From NCBI GenBank assembly GCA_963662175.1, contig OY759223.1:10084249-10148248 (forward strand): 64,000 bases of DNA, given 5' to 3'. Origin of the DNA: Aradus depressus (taxonomy: Eukaryota > Arthropoda > Insecta > Hemiptera > Aradidae). The position numbers were made by a program, and so were the translations under genes. The notes beneath the pieces are model-generated. The model had not been told where the DNA came from, made no database searches, and worked only from the letters and a program-made list of their open reading frames with translations. Numbering within the stretch: the first letter of the stretch is position 1; every line of letters starts with the position of its first letter. Below, in pieces: positions 18,205 to 29,174 of this stretch.

Positions 18205-19394
18205 GTAGGTACCAGTGGCGTATATATGGGGGGGGGCAAGGCCCTCCCCCCCCCGAAATAAAAAAAATATTAATATAAAAGTAAAAAAAAAGTATATAGT
18301 AGTTTGATATTCTGGTTACTTTGATATAAAAGTAAAAAAAAAGTATATAGTAGTTTGATATTCTGGTTACTTTGATATAAAAGTAAAAAAAAAAGTATAT
18401 AGTAGTTTGATATTCTGGTTACTTTGATATAAAAGTAAAAAAAAAGTATATAGTAGTTTGATATTCTGGTTACTTTGATATAAAAGTAAAAAAAAAGTAT
18501 ATAGTAGTTTGATATTCTGGTTACTTTGATATAAAAGTAAAAAAAAAAGTATATAGTAGTTTGATATTCTGGTTACTTTGATATAAAAGTAAAAAAAAAG
18601 TATATAGTAGTTTGATATTCTGGTTACTTTGATATAAAAGTAAAAAAAAAAGTATATAGTAGTTTGATATTCTGGTTACTTTGATATAAAAGTAAAAAAA
18701 AGAAAAAAAAAGTATATAGTAGTTTTGATATTATAAGGTATACAGTAGTTTTTGTAGTTTGATATTGTGGACTCTGTTGAAGGTGGTTGTTGGTGGTGAG
18801 TGTGTGGTGTGTCATGTGACTGGGCGCCGCTGTTGTGGCAGGTGCACGGCTGAGACTCAGCCCTTCCCATTCCTCACTAGCCTAGAGATCCCCAGAGATC
18901 CTCACATGTCTAGTGGGACTTTTTAACTTCACAAATCGGCAACCCTGATCCACAGTCCAGTCGGCAGTCACAACTCACTAGTCAGTCGCATTTGTCACTC
19001 AGTTTGTCAGTCCATACTAGTTCCCAGTTTATGTTAATTATGTTCATGGTTCACTCTTCTTGATTCATAATGAAGAGACAATCTTTTATTAAAAATGTTT
19101 TCTCAAAAAACAAAATGTGAATGTTGTTAGTGTCGATGATGAAGTAGACGGTAGCAAATAACTACATAACTGATATACTTAGCTAGTTTATTTTTAAAAA
19201 GCTTCAAATTAAATTAAAAAAGTTAAAAACAAAAACAATAAAATTTAATTTTCCTGGTACAAGTCCCTCTGGCACCGCCAATCTGCTACCCATGTTACCT
19301 CTGGTAATACAAGGTCATACTTTTTTTTTTCCTTATAACATCGGCCTGGTGGCCCCCCCCGAAATTTTTTCCTATATACGCCACTGGTAGGTAC
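18205..19394. mobile_element. hAT-type element with 8-bp target duplication, internally deleted
   Basis: The element spans 18213-19386, between two copies of GTAGGTAC (18205-18212 and 19387-19394). The ends are inverted: CAGTGGCGTATATA and TATATACGCCACTG. An 8-bp duplication with CAGTGGCGTA-type ends fits hAT. Near 19070 a plus-strand ATG begins MKRQSFIKNVFSKNKM and then stops. That resembles the start of ZMYM/hAT transposases, so the copy may derive from an autonomous element by deletion. About 40% of its length is a 51-bp minisatellite. Confidence 0.85.
18271..18735. repeat. 51-52-bp minisatellite inside the hAT element
   Basis: About nine units of TATAAAAGTA, A9-10, GTATATAGTAGTTTGATATTC and TGGTTACTT. 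Period differences (51 or 52) come from the A-run. Late units are degenerate. Confidence 0.95.
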
Positions 19395-19690
19395 CTAGTA
19401 CCTATTTTTCTTGAATTTTTTACATGTTATCTTTTCATTTCGGCGCCGAAAGTAGACAGTTTAATGAGTTCAAATCATTTTTCAGATTCAAAATCGGATG
19501 AATAGATGAAACGGAAACAGAAAAATACGAAATATGTACAGGGGGTCCGGGAGGTTAGATATGAATGGTTGGGGAAGGATTGTTTTGATTTGAAAGCAAC
19601 ACTAATCCCTTTGCTCTAGCGGCTTTGTTTACATCTGTAGGTCCGCCCTGAGTGTTGGGTGATGTCACATATTGGAGTTGGGTGATGTCA
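19395..19690. other. Unassigned DNA before the Jockey element
   Basis: A direct repeat of TTGGGTGATGTCAC lies at the right edge (near 19657 and 19679) and may belong to the LINE 5' UTR. Nothing else is recognised. Confidence 0.4.
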
Positions 19691-19877
19691 CGTACCCTAT
19701 GTTGAGCAGAACGTTTAAGGATGCTAGGAAATTTGCTAATTCAATGTTTTATTTAACGTTTTTGTGAACTTTTGTTTGTTTAAACACGTAAACAAATTGT
19801 CTCAAGAAAATTTACCTTTTTATTATTTGAAAAGTTATTTATACCCATTAAAGAGAGCAAAATTACTTACTTTGAGT

Positions 19878-21923
19878 ATGAAACCCAACATTAACTCGAC
19901 CGAAAAACCGGTCAACACGAAAAATGGACTCACGGATAACCTCAAAGCACGACTGAACAATACAGGTAACCCAGATCAATCGAACTCACCCCGACTAGTG
20001 AGCCAGCCGAAGAGACCCTGTCCCCCAGAAGAAGACATGGAGTTCCCAGCACTCCCGGAGTCAGCCATGCAGCTAGACGGAGAGCCCTCACCGGGGGCCA
20101 GCCACACCCAGCCCAAGCGGAACAGGTACGCAATTCATTCCACTATACCCACGCACAACACATTCGCGCCACTCGCAGCACTCATCACCGACCAACACAC
20201 TAACGATACTACCCCACAGACCGAAAAACAACTTAAAATCCCCCCAATTTTCCTTTGTGAAGCCGACGATTTTCAAAAAGTACTGACAGACATTAAAAGT
20301 ATCACAACATCTCCCTTCGAAACAAAACAATGCCACAAAAAAATTAAAATATCCCTTATGACATCTGAAGACTTTAGGAAACTGACCAAATTTTACCAAA
20401 CAAATGACGTAAAATACTATACTTTCCTGAACCCCGAGGATAGGAAACTTTCCGTTGTTATCCGAGGGGTTCCATACTCCCTGACTGAAACCGAAATCCA
20501 AGACGAACTAACCCCGAGATACCCAGTCCTGAGTGTAACAAGGCTACTGAACAAGGACAAAGGCCCCACTCCACTGTGCGCTGTCGAGCTCGAGAATACT
20601 CCGGAGGGGAAAGCGATTTTTCAATTATCTCGTCTCTTTTACACTATAGTGACTGTCGAACCGCGGAAGAGGTCTCAACGCATTGTGCAGTGCACGAATT
20701 GCCAGCAAGTGGGACATAGCAAGAACTTCTGCCACCTTGACCCAAAATGTGTCAAGTGTGCAGGAGATCATCATTTCACAGCTTGCCCATCACGTCCTCT
20801 CCAAGAGTCCCCAAAGTGCTCTAACTGTGGTGGAAGCCACCCCACCAATTATAGAGGCTGTGAAACTTTCTTAAAACTTCAATCACGAATCACACACAGA
20901 AAACACATACCAACCCACATTCATGACACAACAAATGCAAATCCATCTAGACTTACTCCCCAACCAGTCTCAGAAAATCCTCCACAGCCACAGCAAAACA
21001 TCCCCTCAGGAGCTAAATCAAACCCTTGGTTTACCCGGAGCAGACACCACACACAGACACCAGCAAGCACCCCTCATCAAACTAACCTCAACGAACAAGA
21101 CCCCTCATCAAACCTATTTGACATACTACTAAATTTAATTAAACCTTCATTCCCAAAATCAAATACTTCATTTCCACAATACTCAATAACATACTTTCTT
21201 CCAATTATGGTCAGCCCTAATTCCACAGTTGATCAAAATTTAACAATCCTAAATTGGAACGCGAATGGGTTGAAAGCAAAGCAACAGTCTTTCAGTAACC
21301 TCCTAACACGATACAACATAGACATAGTTTGCCTAACAGAAACACACTTCAAAGCGACAGACACATTCAGACTGACAGGATACGTGACATACAGACGAGA
21401 CAGACAAACCCGAATAGCCTCTGAAGGAGTAGCTGTTTGTGTGAAGAAAAAAATAAAGCATTCCCATCTACTTCTTCCTGAACTGGAGCACCTGGAGGCT
21501 GTCGGGATTCAACTGACACTCACCAACAACAGACGACTCAACATCATCTCGGGATACCAACGACCAAACTTAAGAATAAAACAGACAGACCTAGAACACA
21601 TTTTTACAGGAGACGCGACTGCACTTTTCGGGGACCTCAATAGCAAGCACACAATCTGGGGCTGCAGAAAAACCAATAACAATGGGGTCAGACTTTTTTC
21701 GGCCACAAACAACCTCGGTGTTCAGGTCTCAGCCCCAGACGAACCAACCTTCTACCCGTCACAACACAGATATCATCCAGACATCCTAGACATCACACTT
21801 ATAAAAAATTTCACATTCCCAATATATCACAAGACACTAACAGAACTCGATTCAGACCACGTCCCCGTCCTAACACATTCACAGCACAAAAACACTACAC
21901 CGAACCGCTTCCACGACTTATAA
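19878..21923 (+). pseudogene. Jockey LINE: ORF1 gag-like protein in frame with endonuclease
   Basis: The start at 19878 (MKPNINSTEK) is preferred, though the frame is open from 19764. Around 20680-20870 three zinc knuckles are visible: CTNCQQVGHSKNFC, CVKCAGDHHFTAC and CSNCGGSHPTNYRGC. ORF1 would normally end before ORF2; here the frame runs on into the ORF2 start at 21207 (MVSPNST). The APE-type endonuclease follows: LNWNANG, CLTETHF, GDLNSKH, HPDILDITL and ELDSDHVPV. The fusion is unusual for Jockey and may reflect a lost stop or a small indel. The frame ends at 21923 by a frameshift. Confidence 0.8.
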
Positions 21924-21958
21924 CAGGAAAAATTGATTGGAAAACTTTTCAATGGGAA

Positions 21959-22369
21959 ATGGATCAAACTCTTGAAATTCCAATCTACTACAATCACACA
22001 GACGACATAGACTGGACAATACAGACATTCACACAAACTGTTTACACATCTGTTCACAATGCTACATATCACCACTTCAAAGACAGACGACCACATATAC
22101 ATGACTCCATTCCCACTCAAATCCTAGCACTAATTCACGAAAAAAACACGTCTCGCAAACGCTGGCAAAGAACAAGATGTGATGTAGATAAAAGAGACCT
22201 CAATCGCTTGACCCGACGGGTGAGATGGGAGCTCGACAACCACAGAATTTGTAAGTACAGGGCTTACTTGACCGACATGACCCCCGGCGATAGTAGTCTC
22301 TGGAAAGAAACCCGACGAATTTTGAGACAAAACACATCCTTGCCCCCACAGACGGACATCACACAGTGA
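21959..22369 (+). pseudogene. Jockey LINE: linker between endonuclease and reverse transcriptase
   Basis: A 136-residue open stretch in a different frame from both neighbours. It contains the Trp/Arg-rich segment that usually precedes the RT (RKRWQRTR, RRVRWELDNHR, SLWKETRRI). Frameshifts on both sides separate it from the rest of ORF2. Confidence 0.7.
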
Positions 22370-23868
22370 CGAGCGACGAAGACAAATGCGAAATCCTGGC
22401 AACACACCTCGAACAAAAGTACCGCACACACGACACTGCTAACACAGACATGAACACCACAGTACACACATATCTATCCATACCGACACAAACTGTTGAA
22501 AATTTCATCAAGTTCACCACTCCCTCAGAAATCACAACATTAATAACAAACTTAGCAAGCAACAAGGCCCCCGGTGAGGATCTCATTCCGAACATAGTGC
22601 TGAAGAAGCTGCCACCCAAGAGTATAGCCTTTCTAACCGGTCTGTTCAACGCATGCCTGCGATGCAGCTATTTTCCTCGAAATTGGAAAAACGCGGTTGT
22701 AATCGTCTTCCATAAACATGGTAAGCCCAAGCAAGAGCCGGACAGCTATCGGCCTATAAGCCTTCTGAACTCGTTGTCGAAGATCTTCGAACGACTAATA
22801 TTGAGAAGACTGGGTTCTCACCTGGAAAGCGCAGGAATTGTTCCAGCTCACCAGTTTGGTTTCAAACATAATCATTCATCTGTGCACCAGCTACAGAGGG
22901 TCTCGGAAAAGATTGTGAATGGTTTCGAACAGAAGACATATACAACCTCTGTCTTTTTAGATGTAGCTTCCGCGTTCGACTCGGTGTGGCATGAAGGTCT
23001 CCGCTATAAGCTGAGGAAGACATGGGCTCCACAGTACTTGGAAAAGATCGTTGATTCCTTTTTGGAGAACAGGACGTTTCAAGTGCGGGTCAACAACATC
23101 CTCAGCTCCAAGCGTAGTATTCTGGCGGGAGTGCCACAGGGAGCTATCCTCAGTCCCCTCCTCTTCAGCTTATACTGCTGAGACATCCCCGAGCCATGTA
23201 ATACCACTCTAGCACTATACGCAGACGACACACTACTTATGTGTCAACATGAAGACCTCCAGACAGCAGTTGACATGTTACAAACTTCTCTCAACCACGT
23301 CTCCAGCTGGTTCGCTCGATAGAAGCTTCAGTTGAACGCCAGTAAAACAGAAGCGAAGATTTTTGCCCTTCACCGATTTTTTACAGAGGACCAGAGTAGG
23401 CTGCGGGTTGACGGACTTCCCATTCCATGGAACCCTAAAGATCAGGCTGTCCGGTACCTTGTTGTATTCTTAGACACACGGCTCACATGGAAACTTCACA
23501 TCAACACAAAACTTACACAAGCATACACCCGCTTAAAACATCTCTATCCACTCATTAACCGCAACACACCATTGTTAACATACGCCTGTCCAATATGGCA
23601 TGGCGCCAGTCCTTCACTCACAACACGACTACAAACATTTCAGAACAAAATTCTTCGTGTGTCTCTGAATGCATCATGGTTTATCCGAAACAGCCAACTC
23701 CATGAGGAACTGGGAGTTCCTCGGGTCGCAGCCTATTTAAGGTCCTTAGTAGATAACTACCACGGAAGACTAGGCCTGTGTTCTGGAGCAGCCCACTACA
23801 ATCTTGGCCAGCCTACTCTCCACAGAAGGCTCAAACCAAGATTATACCAAGACATTATTATTAATTAA
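22366..23868 (+). pseudogene. Jockey LINE: reverse transcriptase and C-terminus, two in-frame stops
   Basis: RT motifs in order: NKAPGEDLIPN, then YRPISLLNSLSKIFERLI, then HQFGFKHNHSS, then LDVASAFDSVWHEGL, then GVPQGAILSPLLFSLY. A TGA follows (23179), then YADDTLL with both catalytic Asp, then a TAG in FAR*KLQLNASKTE near 23320. After INRNTP the frame jumps to LTYACPIWHGA, with about a dozen residues of the family missing. The end (ELGVPRVAAYLRSL) is Jockey-like. It is non-functional. Confidence 0.85.
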
Positions 23869-24106
23869 TTTCATTTTATATTTTCCATTTTATACTTTGT
23901 GTGAAGAACCAAGATGTTCTGGTCCAAATAAAGTGTGTTGTTGTTATGTTCATACTAATTAATAGAAAATATAAATGTTCTCAAGACGAGAAGGTACCAT
24001 CAAGTTTCGTTTCTTTCTACAATAATTCTCTTTTCTCTGCCCCCCATTTTGACCAGTTCTTCAGTTCTTTTTGTTTTTCAACAACCCCTAATTTTATACA
24101 TTACGT

Positions 24107-24580
24107 TTTTACTTCCCCCAAAGTACACTGGATCGAATAATCGATCAGAAATTCGATGTTTTCAGCGAAATTTCATGTTTTCCGACCTCATGGTTTCAAA
24201 AATAAAAAAAAATGTTTGTTTGTCTGCATGTGTCTGTACTAGACGATAACTCCCGATAGAAGGAATGTATCGACATGAAATTAATAACTACACTTATCGA
24301 TTTCCAGCCAAATTGGCTAAAAGGAGGGAAGGATTAGCGGGGAGGTTTATCACAAAAACTGTAATAATAATTATTACAGTAATATAATATATTCATTACA
24401 ACAGTAATTATTACTGTTGTAATGAATATATTATATTTTAATATAATAAAAAATTTTATATTTATATTCAAAGCCCTAAAAGGAGGAAACCTATTAATTT
24501 TCAGTGGAAGATGGAGATCAGACGATGGGCTCAACTCAAAAATCCAATAACAGTCGATTTAATGAATATATCCAGATATA
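24107..24580 (+). mobile_element. F3 element, 5' part
   Basis: The head ACTTCCCCCAAAGTACACTGG is followed by GATAACTCCCGATAGAAGG and body units. It is interrupted by SINE2 at 24581 and resumes at about 24830. Confidence 0.75.
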
Positions 24581-24800
24581 GTGGCCGTGCGGTCTAGAGC
24601 GTAGGGCTTTGGTCGCATGGGTCTCACCTTGGTTTGCGGGTTCGAATCCCGTTCGGGAGTGAGTTTTATTTCGTAGATAGAACTCCCTCGCGGGGCAATG
24701 GATGACGTAAATAACTAGGTAACGCCATTATAAGAGTCATGGCTAATATACATCGTACATAAGGCAAAAAAAAAAATAATAATAATAAAAAAATAAATAA
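24581..24800 (+). mobile_element. SINE2 copy, most complete head
   Basis: The tRNA-like head is GTGGCCGTGCGGTCTAGAGCG (box A region), with box B at GGGTTCGAATCCCG. This arrangement with a long variable arm recalls Leu/Ser tRNAs. The body is GAGTGAGTTTTATTTCG and the tail is GAGTCATGGCTAATATACATCG then ACATAAGGC. The end is A-rich with AAT repeats. It lies inside an F3 copy. Confidence 0.9.
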
Positions 24801-24829
24801 ATGTAACCACACACACAAAAATTAGCATG

Positions 24830-24985
24830 AGGATTCAGAAGCCACTATGTAAATCAAATATTAAGTTATAGACCATACGGTTTTTTGACTTTGGAGGGAG
24901 AGCGGAAACATAATTGATTAATTTAGAATTGTGCTAGGGAAATACATAGCCGGTGATTCACCGACCACTTGTTTTTATATAAGTT
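24830..24985 (+). mobile_element. F3 element, 3' part
   Basis: Continues the F3 copy: GAGGATTCAGAAGCCACTATG, GGAGGGAGAGCGG, then GGGAAATACATAGCCGGTG and ATTCACCGACCAC. Confidence 0.75.
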
Positions 24986-25077
24986 TTTGTTTTAAATTAT
25001 TCGAAAATAAAAATCCATTATTTTATAAAAATTCTAACAAAAATAAAAATAAGTAAATATATTTTATTATATTATTA

Positions 25078-25415
25078 TTAGGGCGGAGGTTTCACACAAA
25101 AACTGTAATAATTGCTATTGTAATGAATATATACCCGAAATTTCGTATTTATATTCAAAGCCATATAGGGACGAAATATATTAATTTTCAGTGGAAGATG
25201 GAGATCAGACGATGGGCTTAACTCCAAAACCCAATAACTGTCAATGTAATGAATGTATCTACACAATATTTAGTAATTATGAGGATTCAGAAGCCACTAT
25301 GTAAGTCAAATATTAAGTTATAGACCATACGTTTTATTGACTTTGGAGGGAGAGCGAAAACGTAATTGATTAATTTGTGTTGAGGAAGTACATAGCCGGT
25401 GATTCACCGACCCCT
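25078..25415 (+). mobile_element. F3 element, 3' half
   Basis: Body units followed by the same tail as at 24830-24985. It is close enough to suggest a local duplication of the neighbouring F3. Confidence 0.7.
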
Positions 25416-25484
25416 TTTTTTTTTATATAAATTTTTGTTTTGAATCATTCGAAAATAAAAATCCCTGAATTTTATTAAAAATTC

Positions 25485-25515
<31 letters not shown>

Positions 25516-25868
25516 GTAGGTTAGGTTAAGTTTTATGACTCATGCCCGGGCTTTAACTACGAGGTCATATATCGCCTACTACCAGAGCGCTCTTTCGTCA
25601 CTCTGGTGGACATGAGCCCGACTCTACTGTGGGAGTCCTAAACTTTGCCTACCCTAAATTTTTATTCACCTAGGGTAAGGGGTCTTTAACGAGTACCTGA
25701 CATCGTACAGGTTCGGGACCATCGCTTAACGTCCCATCCGAAGGACGGCGTGCTTAAGTTTATTTTAACTCCCAAATAAAATAAACTAAAAGGCCTCGGT
25801 CGGGTTTCGAACCCACGATCTTGAGCTCAGAAGGCAAGCACGCATACCACTGAGCTACCGGTGCCCTC
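25516..25868 (-). mobile_element. SINE1 copy, full length with telomere-like tail
   Basis: Head (reverse): GGCACCGGTAGCTCAGTGG with box A; box B is GGGTTTCGAACCC. The tail reads CATAAAACTTAACCTAACCTA, with two CCTAA-type units. It is flanked by AT and A-rich simple repeats. Confidence 0.9.
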
Positions 25869-25873
25869 AAAAA

Positions 25874-25905
<32 letters not shown>

Positions 25906-26258
25906 CATATTTAATTATTGTTTATTAAATCATCTTTTAAACATAAAAAAATAAAACACATATCCATCTTTACTTTTATTACGTTATACCTGGCAATAGT
26001 TAATACACTATTTAATAACATAATAATAGTTATAACAAATATTGAATGCGACATTTATGGGGTTAATGTCCCAATGCTCACATTCCTCATTTTATTACTA
26101 TCTCCTTAGCAGGGAGGAATGCGGGTGTCCCAATAACTGAAATATGAAATTTTGAACACCGCCATTTTCCAAAGATTTGTCTATCTCTTGAACTAATGAG
26201 CGATAAATGTCAAATTAATTATTTATTAAATGTTGACCATAATCAGACGAAAATAATG
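25869..26258. other. A-run, AT repeat and unassigned DNA
   Basis: A long A-run (25869-25891) joins an AT dinucleotide run, then AT-rich sequence with a 63-codon frame that has no recognisable features. Confidence 0.5.
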
Positions 26259-26643
26259 GACGCGGGTTAGAATCAAAATGGTCCAAGTGACATTTCTGAA
26301 AATTTTTCGTTAAATGCGTAATCGAGTACAAAAATGATAGTTCTGTTCAGGAAAAATGTTGTACAAGTGAAATCCTAGCCAGTGCTGAGATCTAGTGGTA
26401 AATCACTTATACCATTTTGGGTGATATGGAACAATTAACTTAAACATATCAATAGTGACCTTGAAATTAAGATTTTTATTTAATTTTATGGTTTGCTAAC
26501 AGCAACTTTCACCATAAAAGCAGAAGACAAAATATTTCCAGTTTCGATAAATTATAGATTTTTTAAATCAGATAAGAACTTAATGCACAGTTTCTTCAAA
26601 GTTTTAAAAATGTCACTTAGACCACTTTGATTCTAACCACGTC
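26259..26643. mobile_element. MITE-like element with about 40-bp inverted ends
   Basis: The left end, GACGCGGGTTAGAATCAAAAT then GGTCCAAGTGACATTT, matches the reverse complement of the right end (AAATGTCACTTAGACC, then TTTGATTCTAACCACGTC). Total 385 bp with no coding potential. No clear target duplication is visible. Confidence 0.65.
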
Positions 26644-26689
26644 AATTATCAAATTACATGAGACACATATTTCCTTATTTAAAAAGTCG

Positions 26690-27300
26690 TCGAAGAGACA
26701 CCAATCCTCAGCCGATCTCTCTGAAATTTTACAGGTTATGTCCTCATTGGCTTTTGAATTTAAATATCAAATTTCATGTTAATACATTCATTACATCGGC
26801 AATCAATGGGTTTTTGAGTTGAACCACCCTCTGATCCCCCCTTCCCTTCTGCCGATTTCGCTGAAAATTGAAAAGTGTCGTCCTCATGAGGTTTTGAATT
26901 CACATATGAAATTTAGTGCCGATACTTTCAACGGCAGTTATTATAGTTTTTGAGTCAAGCTTCTCCCTTAATCCCCCCTACTCTTTGGCCGACTTGACTG
27001 AAAATCGACAAGTATTATCCTTATGGGCTTTTAGTCACACATATAAAATTTCGTGTCGATACATTCATTCTACTGGCAGTTATTACAGTTTTTATGTTAA
27101 GCCTCCCCCTACTCTTTGGTCGATTCGTCTGAACAATAGGTGTCGTTAGAGGGTTCTGGATTTACACATAAAATTTTGTGTCGCTACAGGAGTTATCGTG
27201 TTCACAGACACACATTATTTAAAGGTCACAAAACATAAAATTCCATGAAACCTCCGCATCTAAATTTTATCCGATTACATAACTTCCCCTATACAATACA
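26690..27300 (-). mobile_element. F3 element copy with four body units
   Basis: In reverse, the head GTATAGGGGAAGTTATGTAATC, then GTGTCTGTGAACACGATAAC, then four successive diverged units. Each has ACTGCCNNTNNAATGAATG and a GG(A)GGGGGGATTA-like stretch. This copy shows best that the body is itself an array of 120-145-bp repeats. Confidence 0.75.
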
Positions 27301-27371
27301 AATTTCATTAACATTGTTAAGAAATGTGAAAATATTATAATAATAATTGTAATAAACTTGTAATAAACAAA

Positions 27372-27460
27372 GTTAGATAGTAATTGTGAGTCATGCCCTG
27401 GCTTTATTTACGAGGTCATATCGCCTACTACCAGAGCGCACTTTCGTCGCTCTCGTATAA
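27372..27460 (-). mobile_element. SINE1 3' fragment
   Basis: AGTAATTGTGAGTCATGCCC then the AGAGCGC region. Only the last 90 bp of the family. Confidence 0.7.
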
Positions 27461-27738
27461 AGTTAAATAAGTTCTTTGTTTTAATTTATTTAATGAGGTG
27501 GCGTAGCCAAATAAAAAGTTTGACAATGACGATCTGTGTCATAATAATGAAGGTTGAAGACCCTGATGTCATACATAAACAATTTGCATTCTCTCCTCTT
27601 CTACGAGAATATTATATTTTTATTTATTTTTTTTATTATATTTTTTATTATATTTTTAAATTATATTTTTATTATTTTTTTTTTATTGTAATATTTACAG
27701 ATGGTACAACTTTCAGTAAATAGGATGACAGTGTCCCT

Positions 27739-27899
27739 GAAGACCTCTGCCCTAGGTGAATAAAAATTTAGGATGGACAACATTTAGGACTCCCATAGTA
27801 GAGTCGAACTCATGTCCACCAGAATGACGAAAGAGCGCTCTGGTAGTAGGCTATATGACCTCGTAGTTAAGCCCGGGCATGAGTCATAATATCTAACTA
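27739..27899 (+). mobile_element. SINE1 3' half
   Basis: From AAGACCTCTGCCCTAGGTG to GGGCATGAGTCATAATATCT. Confidence 0.8.
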
Positions 27900-28250
27900 A
27901 CTAGGATGATACTAGTGTTTTTGTATAGGAATTCAAATAAATAAATTAACCAGCTTTTGAAACAAAAAAACCTCTTTGGTGCCACAGACAGACAAAGGCT
28001 TCAAACTTATAACACCCTTCCTTTTGCGTAGGGGGTTAAAAACTATAATTATTCATAAGACAACTAAATTTTCAACCAAATATGTAAATTTGTTTCAGAT
28101 GGAGAGCGACAACTTAAGTCGTGCGGTGGACATTGACGACTTTATTTATTTAACTATTAGTGCGACATTATGTTTATATCAAAGATTCAGATTTAAACCA
28201 AATGAAACTGCATAAATTGGACTTCCATAATCCCTCCCCCTCCTCATCTC

Positions 28251-28457
28251 AAAGAGTTATTATGACTCATGCCCGGGCTTTAACTATGAAGTCATATCGC
28301 CTACTACCAGAATGCTATTTCGTCCCTCTGGTAGACATGCATTTTGCTCTACTATGGAAGTCCTGAATTTTGCCTACCCTAAATTTTTATTCATCTAGGG
28401 TAGGGGTCCTTAACGAGTACCTAACTTTATACTGGCTCGGGACCATCCCTTAACGTC
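28251..28457 (-). mobile_element. SINE1 3' half
   Basis: In reverse, from GACGTTAAGGGATGGTCCC to GCCCGGGCATGAGTCATAAT. Confidence 0.8.
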
Positions 28458-28489
28458 ATAAATGATTTTTCTGAGCATCCTTTTGATAA

Positions 28490-28845
28490 TAAGGGTCGGG
28501 AACAGCAATTTTTAAGTGTTTTTCTCGAAAAATAAAATATATTTAAAAAATACATCATATATATTGTTGAATTTGTGCTTCAATAAGCTTTCATTTGACA
28601 CCCTACACGATACTCTTGAATCATTTGTTTTTTTCCATTTCCCAATTTACCCCCTGAAATTAACCCCCAGAATCAAAATTCAACTTTTTATACTTCACGT
28701 CTATAATTGGGTCACTGTGCTAAATTTCAAATGTTTACATCGAATAATTTCAGAGAAAATCGCTTGTGACAGACAGACGGACGGACACCGAAGTGATTCC
28801 ATAAGTGTTCCGTTTTGCTAATTTTGGCACGGAACACTTAAAATG
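28490..28845. repeat. Dispersed insect-type repeat ending in GGAACACTT
   Basis: Contains GACAGACAGACGGACGGACA and the hairpin GTTCCGTTTTGC ... GGCACGGAACACTT. This recalls a widespread insect repeat with a CCGTTTT..GTACGGAACCC end, but only one copy is present here. The assignment rests on memory of the motif. Confidence 0.4.
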
Positions 28846-29110
28846 AACTTGAATTTATTTTAGAAAAAACACTATTTTTGTTCAAAGTTTGAAAAACAAA
28901 ATTTAGAATAACCTCTCGGAAGTTATCGCACGAAGGAACATATTTTTGCTAATCTCAAATTATACATTTATATAAATGCTCTTAAGCCGTTAAAACTTCA
29001 CTTTTATTCACTCCGTTATTAAGAATACTTTAAACATGTTCCGTAAATAGAAAATACCAGAATACTTAAGTATCTAAGGGTGGGAGAGTGAATAGCATTG
29101 TTGGACTTAC

Positions 29111-29140
29111 CGCTACAAGTAGAACCGAGGAGGTCTTCAT
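29111..29140 (-). CDS. Resilin-like protein, exon 1 (start, signal peptide)
   Basis: Ten codons, ATG AAG ACC ... GTA GCG (MKTSSVLLVA), then a consensus GTAAG donor. With exon 2 it forms a typical signal peptide. The whole gene is 30 + 73 + 354 + 771 + 86 bp = 437 codons plus stop, with consistent phases 0, 1, 1, 1. The product should be a secreted, elastic, Gly-rich cuticle protein: signal, SYGAP block, GYPSGRPGG block and NSYLPPS/Tyr-rich end. It lacks the R&R chitin-binding domain of classical resilin, so cuticle anchoring would need another route. A TATA box lies 35-43 bp upstream. The start rests on splice and promoter context. Confidence 0.78.
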
Positions 29141-29174
29141 GTTGAATGTACACTAGATGCCACCCCCCTCAGAG

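Larger units (their letters stand above)
19690..23950 (+). mobile_element. Jockey-clade LINE, near full length, decayed
   Basis: It holds ORF1 with three CCHC knuckles, the endonuclease, the reverse transcriptase and the Jockey C-terminus in order. There is no RNase H, as expected for Jockey. Inactivating changes: a frameshift near 21920, another near 22365, stops at 23179 and about 23320, and a small deletion near 23575. The 3' end has AATAAA near 23926. The 5' boundary is an estimate and I did not find a clear target duplication. It is located in intron 1 of the resilin-like gene, on the opposite strand to it. Confidence 0.85.
16137..29110 (-). other. Resilin-like intron 1 (about 13 kb)
   Basis: GT/AG bordered: GTAAG donor at 29110-29106 and CAG acceptor at 16139-16137. 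A very long first intron after a 10-codon signal exon is common in insect cuticle genes. It carries most of the mobile elements listed between 16.2 and 28.9 kb, including a decayed Jockey LINE and a hAT derivative. Confidence 0.75.

Noticed and set aside
20088..20501. Minus-strand frame of 137 codons
   Set aside because: Antisense of the Jockey ORF1.
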